Of a stretch of DNA of 64,000 nt, positions 33,491 to 44,914 are shown in pieces. Under the pieces are notes generated by a model that was given only the letters and a program-made list of their open reading frames with translations, was not told where the DNA came from and did no database searches. The translations under genes were made by a program, and so were the position numbers. Source of the DNA: Phoebastria nigripes (Eukaryota; Chordata; Aves; Procellariiformes; Diomedeidae); NCBI GenBank assembly GCA_035582835.1, contig JAYKAV010003266.1, positions 3,489,421-3,553,420 of the forward strand. The letters run 5' to 3'. The stretch's first letter is position 1. Each line of letters begins with the position of its first letter.

Positions 33491-33760
33491 CCTGCGAGGA
33501 GGGCCAAATCACTGGAGATGGGACGGTGCGAGTGAGCCCCGGATCCAGCTCTCCCGCGGCGAGCTGTTGCCTCTCTTGGCCCCGGGACCCTCGGCGCCAG
33601 CTGAAGCCACCCCTGCTGTGGGGATGGTGCCTCGCTGCCCCGCGGGGCTCCTGTGAGCAGCTCCTGAGCGAGGCTCCAGGGACCAAATGCTGTGCCAGAC
33701 AGGCTTCTGGAATTATTAGNGTTATTTTATTATTTTTGTCTTCCTCTGTTGAAAGATTTA

Positions 33761-33766
33761 ATTAAA
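33761..33766 (+). terminator. Poly(A) signal (ATTAAA), GOLT1A
   Basis: ATTAAA about 270 nt past the stop, followed by a GU-rich gtgtctgag. Confidence 0.6.
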
Positions 33767-33861
33767 AAGTGTGTCTGAGACCAAACTCAGACTGTGCTCC
33801 TTTCCTGTGGCTCAGGGCTTGCTCCAGCTCTGGCTCCTCTTAGTGTCACCGAGAGGCATCA

Positions 33862-34040
33862 TGGCCACAGCTGGAGATGGCACAGGGACCTTCCCATGGC
33901 CTTGGCTGGGGATGGCACAGGGACCTTCCCATGGCCTTGGCTGGAGATGGCACGGGGACTTCCCATGGCCACAGCTGGAGATGGCACAGGGACCTTCCCA
34001 TGGCCTTGGCTGGAGATGGCACGGGGACCTTCCGGTGGCC
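33862..34040. repeat. Minisatellite, five copies of about 35 bp
   Basis: Five tandem copies built on gatggcacagggaccttccc. Successive gatggc words start at 33876, 33911, 33946, 33980 and 34015 (spacing 35, 35, 34, 35). Units differ by a few substitutions. The repeat lies just past the GOLT1A poly(A) signal. Confidence 0.9.
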
Positions 34041-37000
34041 GTGGCCCCGGCTGCCCTGCCCACGAGCCCCGGCCAGCGTGGGCAGCCCTGGCTCGCAGGC
34101 AGAGGCCATGGCGCTGCCTTCCCACGCGTCCCGCGGGGATGTGGGCTGCGGAGAGCAGAGCCCGGGGAGCCACAGGAGAGGGCAGGGGAGGTTAGGAAAA
34201 CACCCATTAAACCACATTAACATTTCATGACCTGATCAGAGAAGAGTAAATCACCCTGTTCAAATTCAGCGACCATGAAAAAGCAAATGACATCTGGGGT
34301 TATTAATTAATTGAGAGATGCTGGGGTGGGAGCGGGGGCTGGAGCAAAGACACAGGGTTACAGTGCTGGTGTCTCTGAGCAGTATGGGCCAGGACTCACA
34401 TTTCCCATAGAACTGTTTCCTGCTGGATGTGGCCAGGAGGGAGCAGAGCTGGTGGGAGCTGGTGGGAGCTATGGCAGTGGTGGGCACCAGGACAGCTCTG
34501 CCAGGGTTTGAGCCAGGGGAACATCTTCAGCACCCCAACGCCAGCATGGGTGCTGGGGGGGGGCTGGCTGCCTACCCATGACCCATATGTCTGCATCACT
34601 CCGAGGGAGCCTGCTGAGATCTGTGGCTTATGCCCCAGAGAGGGATCCGGCCCCATCCACTGGCATTCAAAGCACCTTTTCATCTGCCGCACATCCTCAC
34701 AGCCCCAGCACACCTTCTGGGAGGGCGATGGGAAGCTGCTGCTTTCCAGCCTGTTTCTGTAGGGACAGAAAGTGGCTATTTTGGCCAGCTGCTGGGGGCC
34801 CCATCACGTCACATCGCCCATTGTGTCCCCTCTGTGTCCTCTCTGCAGCTGATTTGGCCTCAAGAACCGCTCAGGCCCAGGTGCATCAGGTGCTTTTAAA
34901 CCCCACTCAAGGCAGGACCTGCGCTGCTGGATGCTCTGGAGGATGAGCATCCCCCGGTGCGAGGGGTTGGCTGCTCGCAGGGAGACCCTCACGGCAGGCA
35001 GGAGTCTGAGGACAGTGCGGAACTCTCCTAGCTTAACGTCAGATGATTTTAAAGGAGCTATTTTGTTCGGGCTGCAGAAACTCCTCTCCCCAGGAGCACA
35101 GCCAGCACTACCAGAGAACTGGTTGGATAACTCAGCGGGTCTGTGCGATCAGAGACACAAGCTGAATGGATGCGAGCCAGGTTTCTATGAGCACTTGGGA
35201 AGCTGGGTGCAAGCAGGAGTTTAATTAAACCAAAGCAATCACATCAAAGCTGGTCCCTGTGCAGATACCCTTCTTAACTTGCAAGAATTAATTAATGAGT
35301 TTGAGTTAAACCTGTTCCCTCTTGATTGAAGCGCAGCCTGGCTGAGCTGGTGGCAGTGCCTGTTGGCACTTAGCAGGTACTGCACCGGTGCCCAGGTTTG
35401 CAGTGGGTTTGCACCAGATGAAAGCAGAGCTGGGAGCTGCTCTGACAGCTCAGCTGATGTGGGGTAACTCATTTGGGCACCCAAACCCCAGCCCCAGCAG
35501 CCAGGTTGAGCCCTGGATTACAGAGGACGAGCTCCCCAGAGGTATAAATCAGGGCAGCCCACCCCAAGGCTGGGTATGGTTACTTTGCATTGCTGGGAGG
35601 TCTGGCTNGGGGGAAGCTGCTCCCTTGCTGCTGGTTTTTGAGGGGGTGCCTTTGAGTGCAGATTGAAGTGGGAGGCTTTCAAGAGGGGGGGGAAAAAGAG
35701 CTAGCAACTTCCTAGCATGAGCTTAGCTGTGGGCAGGAGGAAGGTAGAGGTGGGTTCAGTCCTGCTGGTGTCAGGGTCTTGATGATAAAGCGGAAGGGTT
35801 TGGAGCAGAGCGAGAGCTGGGTAGCTGCTTGCGGAGGAGGGATGGGAGAGGAAGCATGGGCTTGGATATCATGGAGGTAAGTGAGGGCTGCAGCCTCCCT
35901 AGTGCCTAGCTGCAATTCCTGTCTTTGCTTCACCCCAGCTGAAAACCTGGGCTGTAGAGCAACTTTTCCTGGTCAAGCTTCATCTTCAGGGCTTCACCAG
36001 AAAAAGAGGAGTGGTCCTAGAGACATTACATGCAGGATAATGTGATTCCCCCTGTTTAATGCCCCCATCCCCACGGCAGCAAGCATGGATGAGCGGGGTG
36101 TGTGCCCCCATCACTTCACCCTCCTGGGAAAATCAAGCCAGGATGGAGCATCATCCCTGGGTGGCAGCGGGGGATGCTTCCCATCAGGCTCCAAAGTGAC
36201 CCGGGGAGCCGCTGTGAGCTGCCTGGGACGGAGCAGGCAGCAGCGAGCCGGAGCCGGTGCTGCTCTCCCCAGCCTGCGTTTCTGAAGCTTATTGTAGGGG
36301 AATGTTTTCCCTCTGGTTCAGTAAATTGCTATTTCAATGTGCCCTGGCCAGAGCAGTTCTGGTTTTAAGCAAACACTTTGGGTGAAGCCCTGGCTCTGCT
36401 GACGTCAATGGCCGAATTCCCCCGGTGTCGGTGCCATCCAGAGCCTCCTCTAAGACCTTCCCAAAAGTTGCTTTTGTGCTTGAGCTTTTTGGTCATCNGG
36501 AACAAGGATCCTCACAAGCCTCTTGTGTTTTTACTAGCAACAAACTCACGAACTAGAAAAGTGTGTAAAATGTGTGGGAAGGACAGAAATGCACCTACCT
36601 TTTTTTACTGTTTTAAAAGATCCCTCAAGAAATAAGGCTATTCAGTAAAGCTTCCTAATGATTCTATTTAGAGATGGAAGTACTTAATATTTCAGATTTT
36701 ATTTTAAGAAATGCGCTTGTTCAGCCCAACACTAGAGAGGAACACATTTATCTTGCAGGAAAGCATTTGTTTCTCTCTGGAAAGCATTTTCCTTGAATTC
36801 ACTCAGCTAAATCGTTTGACTCCTTGAAAGCAGGCGGGGGAAAANCTTAAGAGTATTCTATTCCCCTGCTATTTCCAGATGAGCTGCTCTTTGTAGGATA
36901 CGTAATTATATGAAACCCCAGCCCTTTGCAGCAAACTGCAGCAGGTTTCCCACAGCAGCGCACGAATCGAGCAGGGAGATTGCAGCCTTGCCTGATGGCC

Positions 37001-39475
37001 TGTTACCATCAGTCATTGCAAATTCAGGTCAAGTGATGCTTTGGTTAGAACTGCCTGATGGCTTCGAGGCTGTGTGGGAAGAGTTAAGCATCTTCCCTGC
37101 AGGTCTGGGTCTCCTGAAGGGCTGGGGATAAAATCAGTGTGGTCCCAGAGCTGGCTGATGTCCCTGTGGCCATCCTTCCCGTGCTGCCCTGCAGAGCCTG
37201 GCCCTCGGCACGGGTCCTGCTCCAGCCCTTTGAGCCAGCGGAGCGATGCTCCTTCCCCCTCCCCTGGTTCCTATAACCCCGTGCACAAATGCACCCTTTG
37301 CAGGTTATTTAAAGCCCTGCATCAGGTCTTTCCATCGCTGCTCCCATGCACCAGCTGCTCATCCCTGCTCGCTGCTGGCAGAGGTGACTGGAAAATGCCT
37401 TGCAGGGATTTTCCTTGCGTGGGGGAAAGTGCCCTGTGCCGAGGGGCATCCTCGAGCGCTGGTGCTGCCAGCGAGGCAGGTCAGCCTCGGGGCTAGCACC
37501 GGCCACTGCAAGGCAACAGCCCTCAGTTCTCTGATGGGCTTGGGTAAGTTGTTTTTGCCTGTTTATGCCTTGGTTTCCCTTCCAAGGGGGTTGTGGTGCC
37601 AACCCCTTGGCAGGGAAGGGCTGACTTCCTCTGGGACCGGAGCGGGCTGGTGATGCCTTTTCCCTGCTACCCGCAGCCCTCTGCCATTCCCAGCTGCATC
37701 CCTCTCTGGCTGCCCCACGAGAAAGGAGTCCATCTGTCCCTCCCAGGGGAAAGCCATGCCCAGAGCATCTAACGCTCCTCGGGGCTCCTGCAGACGTGCC
37801 TCCCCTTGGCCCTGGGTCAAAGGGGAGCTGGAAATGCCGGAGCCCCACGGCCCCACATCCTGGGACCACCTTCCCCTGGCTGACGTGGCTCCTTTCCTTT
37901 GAAGTCATGCTGCAGCCCTGGCCTCTCCTTTGGGGAATGGTGCTCAGCAAAGCAGGCAGAGCCCATGGGATGCCCGGGAAGGGGATTTATGTCTGGTGGC
38001 TCCCCGCCAGGCTCTCTCTTGCATCGCTGCAGCTCCTGGGCTGGGCTGCTGCCTCCTGACCTCTGCACCTCGCTGCAACCTGCGCCGGGGCACAAAGCTC
38101 CCCCGAGTGACGCAGCACCAGGGCTCAGCGTGGGAAAAGACGTCAGGGCCGGGGGGAGCGGGGCTGTGACCCGTGGGGCAGAGCCTCGGTGCCCACCGAG
38201 GTCAGCCTTCCCCTGGCTCCAAGCGCCGGAGCCAAAATCCCATAGGGGAAGGAGGCGTTAAAGCCCCGGTTTTGGAGGGGAGCTGTCTGTAGCTTGTGGG
38301 GTGTTCTCCTCACCACCCCCTGCACCGGTGTCCCCTGGACAAGGGTGACAGCAGTGCCCTAAACAAATCCTGTCCGCAACAGGAGTGCTCTGGTGTAATT
38401 GCGTAGCCGGGGGTTTCGAGGCGGGGGCAAGTGTGTCATCAGGTTTCTTCCAAGAACATTTTTATTGCCTTTGCAGTCATTTCCCACCGAGGTTCCCTGA
38501 GGTCAAGCGCTGGGCTGGGAGCCATGGGACCTGATCTGGCACCCACCACCCTAGGCTGGGCACTGCTTGGGGAAACACAGCCGCGTGTGAGCTGGGGGCC
38601 AGCAATGCACCTTGTATGAAGGAGTCCCCTGCAGCCCACGCTGAGGTTTTTGAGCAGCATCTCCCTTCCAAAACACAGGGCAGGGCTGGGCACAGCCGCT
38701 CGGGCACCCAGAGCCACGCTGGGCTCCTCTGCACCCTGCTTATACAAGACGGAGAACGGTCCGCTCCTCCCGACCACGGTGTGCCTGGCCAGGCTGTGGA
38801 CACTTGTACCTTGATCTAATATCATATGCAACAACTGTCATGAGTTTAGCTGTTCTCTGCCCCAGGCTTTGCATTGAGGCTCTGCTCCCTCACTGGTTTA
38901 ACAGAGCTGGGGGGGCTTTTCCCCCTTGCTGTGCTCAGAGCAGCCCCCATAAGGGCAGTGGGGTCTGGTGGGTTTGCAGTTGGTGTCTGTCTGGCTGAGG
39001 GGGCTGTGGCTGAGTGACCTTTGCTGTTCCCACCTCCAGATCTTTGGGGAAAACCCCATTCCTCTGCAGCATGGAGCTCAGGGACATCTCCTTGGCCAGA
39101 CTGCCGTCTCGACCTGAGCCACCACCACCTGCGTCAGCATCACCCACCAGCTCTCCTGACTGACACCAGCAGGCATTTGGCNCATGCCCTGCACACGCCG
39201 TGTTAGTGATGGCTGGGTGCTGACACGTAGCAATGCTATTAACTGCAGGGCGCGTGGGTTCGCAGCTCCCAGCTATTCACAGCTCCCCTTGCCAGCCACG
39301 CTTGTCAGCTGTGCCCACCTGCCCGCCGGGCAAGGGGCTCTCCCAGCTGTGCCACCCTCCGCAGGGGCCGTCACGGTCAGCACCTAGCTACCTGCCCACA
39401 GTGATGCCTGCAGGATCCCCAGCCCTCCTCCGGCCGGCGGGGAGGAGAAACCCACACGGATGCAGAAACCCAGGC
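34041..39475. other. GOLT1A-REN intergenic region (KISS1 position in mammals)
   Basis: No gene can be supported. Mammals have KISS1 here. I looked in both strands' translations for a kisspeptin core (the NSFGLRF-type end followed by Gly and a basic residue) and for a two-exon secreted precursor, and found neither. AT-richer islands with short homeodomain-like words occur at 34200-34320, 35220-35300 and 36450-36900. Confidence 0.65.
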
Positions 39476-39482
39476 TATAAAA
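39476..39482 (+). promoter_or_regulatory. REN TATA box
   Basis: TATAAAA 72 nt upstream of the REN ATG at 39548, predicting transcription from about 39505. That makes the in-frame ATG at 39500 unlikely to be used. Renin genes in mammals are also TATA-driven. The mammalian HOX/PBX element usually near -60 is not evident. Confidence 0.8.
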
Positions 39483-39547
39483 GCATCCTCCCCTTTGGGA
39501 TGCAACGAAGCTGCTGGCAAAGGAGGTGGCTGCCCTGGGAGAGCACA

Positions 39548-39648
39548 ATGCCGGCAGGACACAGCAGGAGGGTGCAGCAGTATCTGGTGGTCTTGGCCGT
39601 GACCTGGGGCGCCAGCTTCTTCCCCTCGCCAGCCCAGGCTTTGCAGAG
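39548..39648 (+). CDS. REN: REN exon 1: signal peptide
   Basis: Starts [18 protein letters not shown] and ends ALQ plus two bases at donor gtagca. ATG 39548 was chosen over 39500 because of the TATA position. Confidence 0.88.
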
Positions 39649-42600
39649 GTAGCAGGCGTGCGTGTTGCAGGTGGCCCACAATGTTGTGGGTCTTGCTTGG
39701 TTTGGGTTGGTCTCCCCTTGGTTTTTGGGTGCTTGGGCTGGTGTTGAGGACCCAAGGACTCTCCTCCTGCGGTACCTGCTGCAGCCGTGCTTCCACCTCC
39801 TTTTCTGTTCTGCGCTAGCACACCTCCTCTTCCTTGCTCCTCTTCTTCTCTCCCCTTGAGCACTGCATGGCTCAGCAGCACCCCTCTTTCCCAAATAACC
39901 AAGGAGGCAAAGCAAACGAGCCGAGCGTGGGGCTGGGCTCAGCCCGTGGGTGGCTGCCCAGTGTCGGTAGGTGCCTCCTGCAGCAGCCAGCCCCCGTGGG
40001 GTCCCTGCCCCGGGTGGGCCGTGGTGCATCCCGCCTGCTGCATCCCCCCCGGGGCCCGTGTGGGGCTGGCGGTGCCGTGGGACCGGGACCCACCGGGGCC
40101 CGGCTGGCAGCCCCACGGCGTGGGGTGCTGCGGGGAGCTGCTGCCATCTAGAGCCACCCGCCTGGATTTCCCAAGGCAGAAGTGCTGGGGGGGGAGTGGC
40201 AGGGAGCTGGGGGGGGCTCTCCTGCGGGTGCCTGGGTGCTCCCCGGCCCCCCAGCCCTGCCCTCGCCCCCCGGCAGGATCGCGCTGCGGAGGATGCCCTC
40301 CATCCGCCAGACGCTGCAGGAGATGGGTGTGAAGGTGTCGGACGTCTTCCCCGAGCTGAGGCAGAGCAGACGGAGCGGCGTGGCCGGCCCCAGAAATGGG
40401 ACGGCTCCTACCCTCCTCACTAACTACCTGGACGTGAGTCTCTCCCTGTGTGGGGGCTTGTCACCCCAACACGGCCCCGCACCCCGCAAGTCCCACCCGC
40501 TGCACCCCACGGTGCATTTGCTGCTAGGGGCTTGGGTATGCGTGAGCCCCCTCTCCTGTCTGAGCCGTGACCCCAGTGATGCTCCCCAATGCCATGCTTC
40601 TTCCAGACCCAGTATTTCGGCGAGATCAGCATCGGTACCCCCGCGCAGACCTTCAAGGTGGTCTTCGACACNGGCTCGGCCAACCTGTGGGTGCCATCCT
40701 ACAAGTGCTCCCCCCTCTACAGCGCCTGTGGTGAGTACGGGGGCACGTTCCTCCATCTCGAGGGCTGCTCAAAGTGCGCTGGGGTGGGTTTACCTTTGCA
40801 CAGCGGGGTCTGCTGCCGTCCGGTCCCCTGGCACTGGGGCAGGGTGGGTTCATCATCCCACGNAGGCTGGGGGAGCAGAGACCCTTAGCCAGTCCTGCCA
40901 TCGCCACCTCCCTCGCTTTCTTTTATGCACCTTCTCTCTCTCCACAGTTTCCCACAGCCGCTACGACTCCTCCAAGTCGCGGACGTACATAGCCAACGGC
41001 ACGGGCTTCGCTATCCGCTACGGAACGGGAAGCGTCAAAGGCTTCCTGAGCCAGGACATNGTCATGGTGAGTGTGTGCCCTGAATTTGCAGTCCTGGAGC
41101 TGCTGGCTCAGCAAGGAGATGCCCACGTGTGGCTCTGCTCCCCCATAAGAGCATCCCCAGTTACCCAAGAGTATGGGGGCTCTTTGGGGGATTTAGCCCC
41201 CCAGTTCCCTGCAAGGACATTTGTGCCCTTCCCCAGGTATCAGACATCCCCATCATCCAGATCTTCGCCGAGGCGACGGCACTGCCTGCCTTCCCCTTCA
41301 TCTTTGCNAGGTTTGACGGGGTGCTGGGGATGGGCTACCCCAGCCAGGCCATCGACGGCATCACTCCTGTCTTCGACCGGATCCTCTCCCAGCAGATCCT
41401 CAAGGAGGATGTGTTTTCCGTCTATTACAGCCGGTGGGTCTTGTGGGGAGCAGGCGTCGGGGGGTGTGGGGAGGTGTTTGTTTTGCAGGGCGTGGGCATT
41501 GCAACCACGGCAGTGCTGGGTTTGCATCTCAGGAGTGGGAAAGAGCCATGGCTGGGGCTCTGGGACCTGGGGTGGGGTGGAGGGCATGGGCACATGAGGA
41601 TGCCTGGAGGAGCTGGGGTTGAATGAGGCAGCACAAGAGGCAGAGCCAGGTGGATGCTTATCTGGAGCTGCTGGGCAGGGAGTGCCGAGGCTGGGAGCGG
41701 CTGCTCCCCGCTTGTTTGTCACTGTTGGATTGCACAAAGTCACCAGCTCTGCTAGTGGGGCTGGAGCAATCACAGCCGGGAGTGGATTTAGTGTTTCATC
41801 TACAGGCAAAATTAAAAAAACCCAAAAATCTATTGAAGAAAAACCTGCACCAGCAGCCAAACCTCCTTTCATTTCTTGCCCCAAACTGTTGTGCCCCAGC
41901 ATCCCTCCTCCCAGCAGCACCAAAATCCGCAGGAGCAGCGGGAGGGCCCGTCCTGGCAGAGCAGGAATGCTGCCCCCCGCCCCAGCACTCCCCACCGGCC
42001 CCAGGTACAGCAGCCTGGCAATGTGCAGTGACAAACAGACCCACAAATACATGCTTAAAGCAGGCATGGTAGCTCTTTACCTCAACTAAAGGTGGATCCA
42101 TCAATAACAAACAAAGCCTAATGATGCTGGCTGCAACTGCAGCCTCATCCAAGTGCCGCTTGGGTCCTCTCGGCACCCCGGGGGACACAGCCGCCCTCGG
42201 ACCACAGGCTTATGGAGCATCTCTCTCTTTGCAGAGCTTCGAAGTAAGAAGACGAAAAGCATGAGCGGTCTCGAGACAGCACCCACTAACAGTCACCCAC
42301 GCACCCCGGGGCCAGGCAGCAGACCCTGCTCCCACTGCCAGCCCCAGGCAAGCCCTGCCCTGCACTGGCAGCTGGGCACTGGTCCGCAGGAGCTCACACA
42401 CTGCATCAGCTCCGCACCGGGCTCTGCCAGCACGCCTGCCCCACACAGGAGCCAGCACCNACCTGCTCGGAGACCTCAGCATGTGGCACCCCTCTCCTGC
42501 GGGCTCTTGCACCCTATGCGCTAAATCGGGGTTTCTTCTGCTCCATCTTGCTCTCTGCTGCTGCTAACCGGGTCAGCAGAGCCTCATGGCCGGGGCTGGT

Positions 42601-44327
42601 CCCTTCTCCCCGGTTTTTCAGGGACAGCAGCTGAGGGGGAATCACTCCACTGTGTTTTGCACCCTAGGAATGCTCCTCTGAAACCCGGGGGGGAAATAAT
42701 CCTCGGAGGCAGCGACCCAGCCTACTACACCGGGGACTTCCACTACCTGAACATCAGCAAGAGCGGCTACTGGCAGATCAACATGAAGGGGTGAGGCCAG
42801 AGAGTGCCTCTGCACAGCACCGGCCGCATCCTGCAAACCTCCCTGGGTGTGCAAGGGTGGGCCTGGGAAAAGCTTGCTGGGTGCTGGGGAAGGCGGTCCA
42901 CGGAGGCATGTGTTCACTCAGTGTTGCTGGTGGATGCTTTCCCTTCTGGAGGGGAGCAGGGTCGGTTCCTCCAGCACAGAGTTACATCTCCATGCTCAGG
43001 AAGGAGCCAGGAGCNGAGCTGGGGAATGCAGAGGGGGTGGCACCGTGGGCTGATTCAACTTGGAAGCCGCAGTGGAAGAGTTTAACCCCCTTTAGTCCTG
43101 CAGAAGGAGTGTGAGGCACTGAAACAATTCTGCTTTGTTTAATTCAAAAAACTAAAACCCACACATGATGAAGCTTAGCTTTCACATTCGAGAAGCTTGA
43201 AGGGAGGGTTCCTGGTGCCCCTGGAGAGCCTGTACTCCGGAGGCACCGGGAGCAGCACATGCTCTGCTTGGCCAGTGTTCCCTGGACAAAGATATGGCAC
43301 GATCACCCGTGGGCATACGCAGCGCTGGGAGCCGAGCTGCAGCCACCGTGGGAGACTCAGGATCACCCCTCTCCCCTCCCGCTCCAGGGTGTCCGTAGGG
43401 GCTGAAATCCTGTTCTGCAAGGAAGGCTGTTCAGTGGCTGTCGACACAGGAGCATCCTACATCACTGGTCCAGCCGGCCCCGTCTCCGTGCTGATGAAAG
43501 CCATCGGGGCAGCAGAAATGGCCGAAGGAGAGGTGAGCAAACCCCCTCTGCCCCACTCCATGTCCCTGCTCCCTTGCTGCCTGTACCCCAGCCCATCCCT
43601 CCCCCAGCAAACGGTCTCAGCGCTGCCTCCCCCTCCCGCAGTACGTGGTGGACTGCGACCGAGTCCCTCAGCTGCCCAACATCTCTTTCCACCTGGGTGG
43701 GAAGGCCTACGTGCTCAGCGGCTCAGCCTACGTCCTCCGGGTAAGCTGCATCCCTCTGTGCGGGGTGGGTGGGCAGCTCTCCCTGGGCCGGGTGCATCTG
43801 CTGGGGAGAGCGGTGCATCTCGGGGTGCAGCTCTCCTGGAGCATCCTGCACCCTCCTGGCTCCCCTAAAGCAGCTGAGATGAGCCCCAGAATGATGCTTC
43901 TTGTTTTTCCCCAAACCCTCCTGTTCAGCAGAGGTGTCCAGATGAGCCAGACCAACTTGTCGCTGCTTCCTTGGGTGGTTTTGGGGAGATTTGGGGTGAG
44001 CAGCAAAGAGCAGAGACAGGGAGGGATCCTCCTTCCTGGAGGCAGGAACGTGGAGGCCAAGCAGAGGGTGTTGAGCTGGGGATCGCAGCCGTTCCTCGGG
44101 CACGCTGCAGTAGAGATCTCCCTCCTGGCACTTCCATCACTGTGTGGGTCTCCTCCTTTTTGCAGCAATCCCAGTATGGGGAGGACGTCTGCGTGGTGGC
44201 TTTCTCAGGGCTGGACATCCCACCCCCGGCTGGTCCCCTCTGGATCCTGGGCGCCAGCTTCATNGGGCACTACTACACCAAATTTGACCGGCACAACAAC
44301 CGCATCGGCTTTGCCACAGCCCGCTGA
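39548..44327 (+). CDS. REN: REN, renin (angiotensinogen-cleaving aspartic protease)
   Basis: Renin is a secreted A1-family aspartic protease that cuts angiotensinogen to angiotensin I. Exons: 39548-39648, 40277-40433, 40607-40730, 40948-41066, 41237-41433, 42668-42790, 43388-43532, 43642-43740, 44166-44327; 408 codons (human 406). In order: signal peptide with hydrophobic core ([14 protein letters not shown]), prosegment ([14 protein letters not shown], human KRMPSIRESLKERG), then the mature protease. Catalytic motifs are DTGSANLW (Asp about 107) and DTGASYI (Asp about 293), with the flap Tyr in IRYGTGSV. The Ala after DTG in the second motif is the renin-type residue linked to near-neutral pH optimum. 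Four N-glycosylation sequons are visible (NGT, NGT, NIS, NIS). Ns at 40672, 41060, 41308 and 44264 leave few residues uncertain. Cathepsin D or E are alternatives, but the prosegment, synteny and exon count favour REN. Confidence 0.95.
40277..40433 (+). CDS. REN: REN exon 2: prosegment
   Basis: Encodes [18 protein letters not shown] and the junction to the mature enzyme ([12 protein letters not shown], then LLTNYLD; human LTNYMD). A dibasic pair precedes the mature part. Confidence 0.94.
40607..40730 (+). CDS. REN: REN exon 3: first catalytic Asp
   Basis: Encodes [19 protein letters not shown], then [16 protein letters not shown]. An N at 40672 falls in the wobble base of the active-site Thr codon (ACN) and does not change the residue. 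Confidence 0.97.
40948..41066 (+). CDS. REN: REN exon 4: flap
   Basis: Encodes [17 protein letters not shown], then the flap [15 protein letters not shown]. The N at 41060 leaves Ile or Met undecided. Confidence 0.95.
41237..41433 (+). CDS. REN: REN exon 5
   Basis: Encodes [19 protein letters not shown], then [18 protein letters not shown] and YYSR, all standard A1-family landmarks. Donor gtgggt. Confidence 0.95.
41434..42667. other. REN intron 5
   Basis: The longest REN intron. No exon supported. An A-rich stretch at 41808-41840. Confidence 0.55.
42668..42790 (+). CDS. REN: REN exon 6
   Basis: Encodes [19 protein letters not shown] and [14 protein letters not shown] (human LIKTGVWQIQMKG). 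The acceptor is the less usual tag. Confidence 0.94.
43388..43532 (+). CDS. REN: REN exon 7: second catalytic Asp
   Basis: Encodes [19 protein letters not shown] and the following helix, ending MAEGE. The Cys pair around KEG matches human CEDGC. Confidence 0.97.
43642..43740 (+). CDS. REN: REN exon 8
   Basis: Encodes [20 protein letters not shown] and [13 protein letters not shown]. Donor gtaagc. Confidence 0.95.
44166..44327 (+). CDS. REN: REN exon 9, stop
   Basis: Encodes [20 protein letters not shown], then the hydrophobic C-terminal lobe (WILGASF) and ends [12 protein letters not shown]. Confidence 0.96.
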   Translation, partial: QSQYGEDVCVVAFSGLDIPPPAGPLWILGASFXGHYYTKFDRHNNRIGFATAR

Positions 44328-44892
44328 TGGCCAGGGGAGCCGAGGAGAGGGACTGGGGGAACCAGCCTGGAGGCAAGAGTACCACCGAGAAGAAACGATT
44401 TNAAGTGCAAGCAAGAACAGCGTTTCCTTACAGCTCAGCCACCTCCTCTCTTTACTGAAGCAACTGCAAAACCTCGCCTTCTCCCACTCCAAAACCCCCA
44501 CTCTGCTTCCCGAGAGTCTCTGCTGCTGGGGAGAACTGAGCCTTAAACTCATCTTCTAGCGAGCGAGTTCAGTCTGGAAATCAAAGCGGGATCCTGTGTC
44601 CGGAGTTGCACCTCCAGGGACTTTTAGGGTGATGTGCAATAGTACAAGTGGCATGCAGTGGATTGCTGCTGGCGTGGAGGTGCTCGCAGGTTGCAGACAG
44701 ACTGAGGAGGGATGATCTGTTACTGTTCGTGTTATTCTTTGAATGGGAGAAAAATAATCTGGCTGTGTTTAATGATAGTTTTAGCTGGTGTTAACCCTAC
44801 CCCTCTCCATGACTTTAATATTAAACAATCTCAGAGCAACAGGACACTGAGTGGATGCTTATTCTTGCGGAGGGGAGAGATCAGACACTTTT

Positions 44893-44898
44893 AATAAA
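44893..44898 (+). terminator. Poly(A) signal, REN
   Basis: AATAAA with a GU-rich gtgttcctct shortly after. A weaker ATTAAA lies at 44820-44825. Confidence 0.65.
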
Positions 44899-44914
44899 AG
44901 AACGGGACAAGTGT

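Noticed and set aside
36085..36285. A 66-codon open frame ending SLRF at the KISS1 position, resembling an RF-type peptide end
   Set aside because: There is no Gly-basic amidation signal (the stop follows directly), no signal peptide, no FGLRF core and no splice structure. Likely chance.
39500..39547. Upstream in-frame ATG for REN at 39500
   Set aside because: It lies only about 18 nt after the TATA box, at or before the expected transcription start, so 39548 is preferred.
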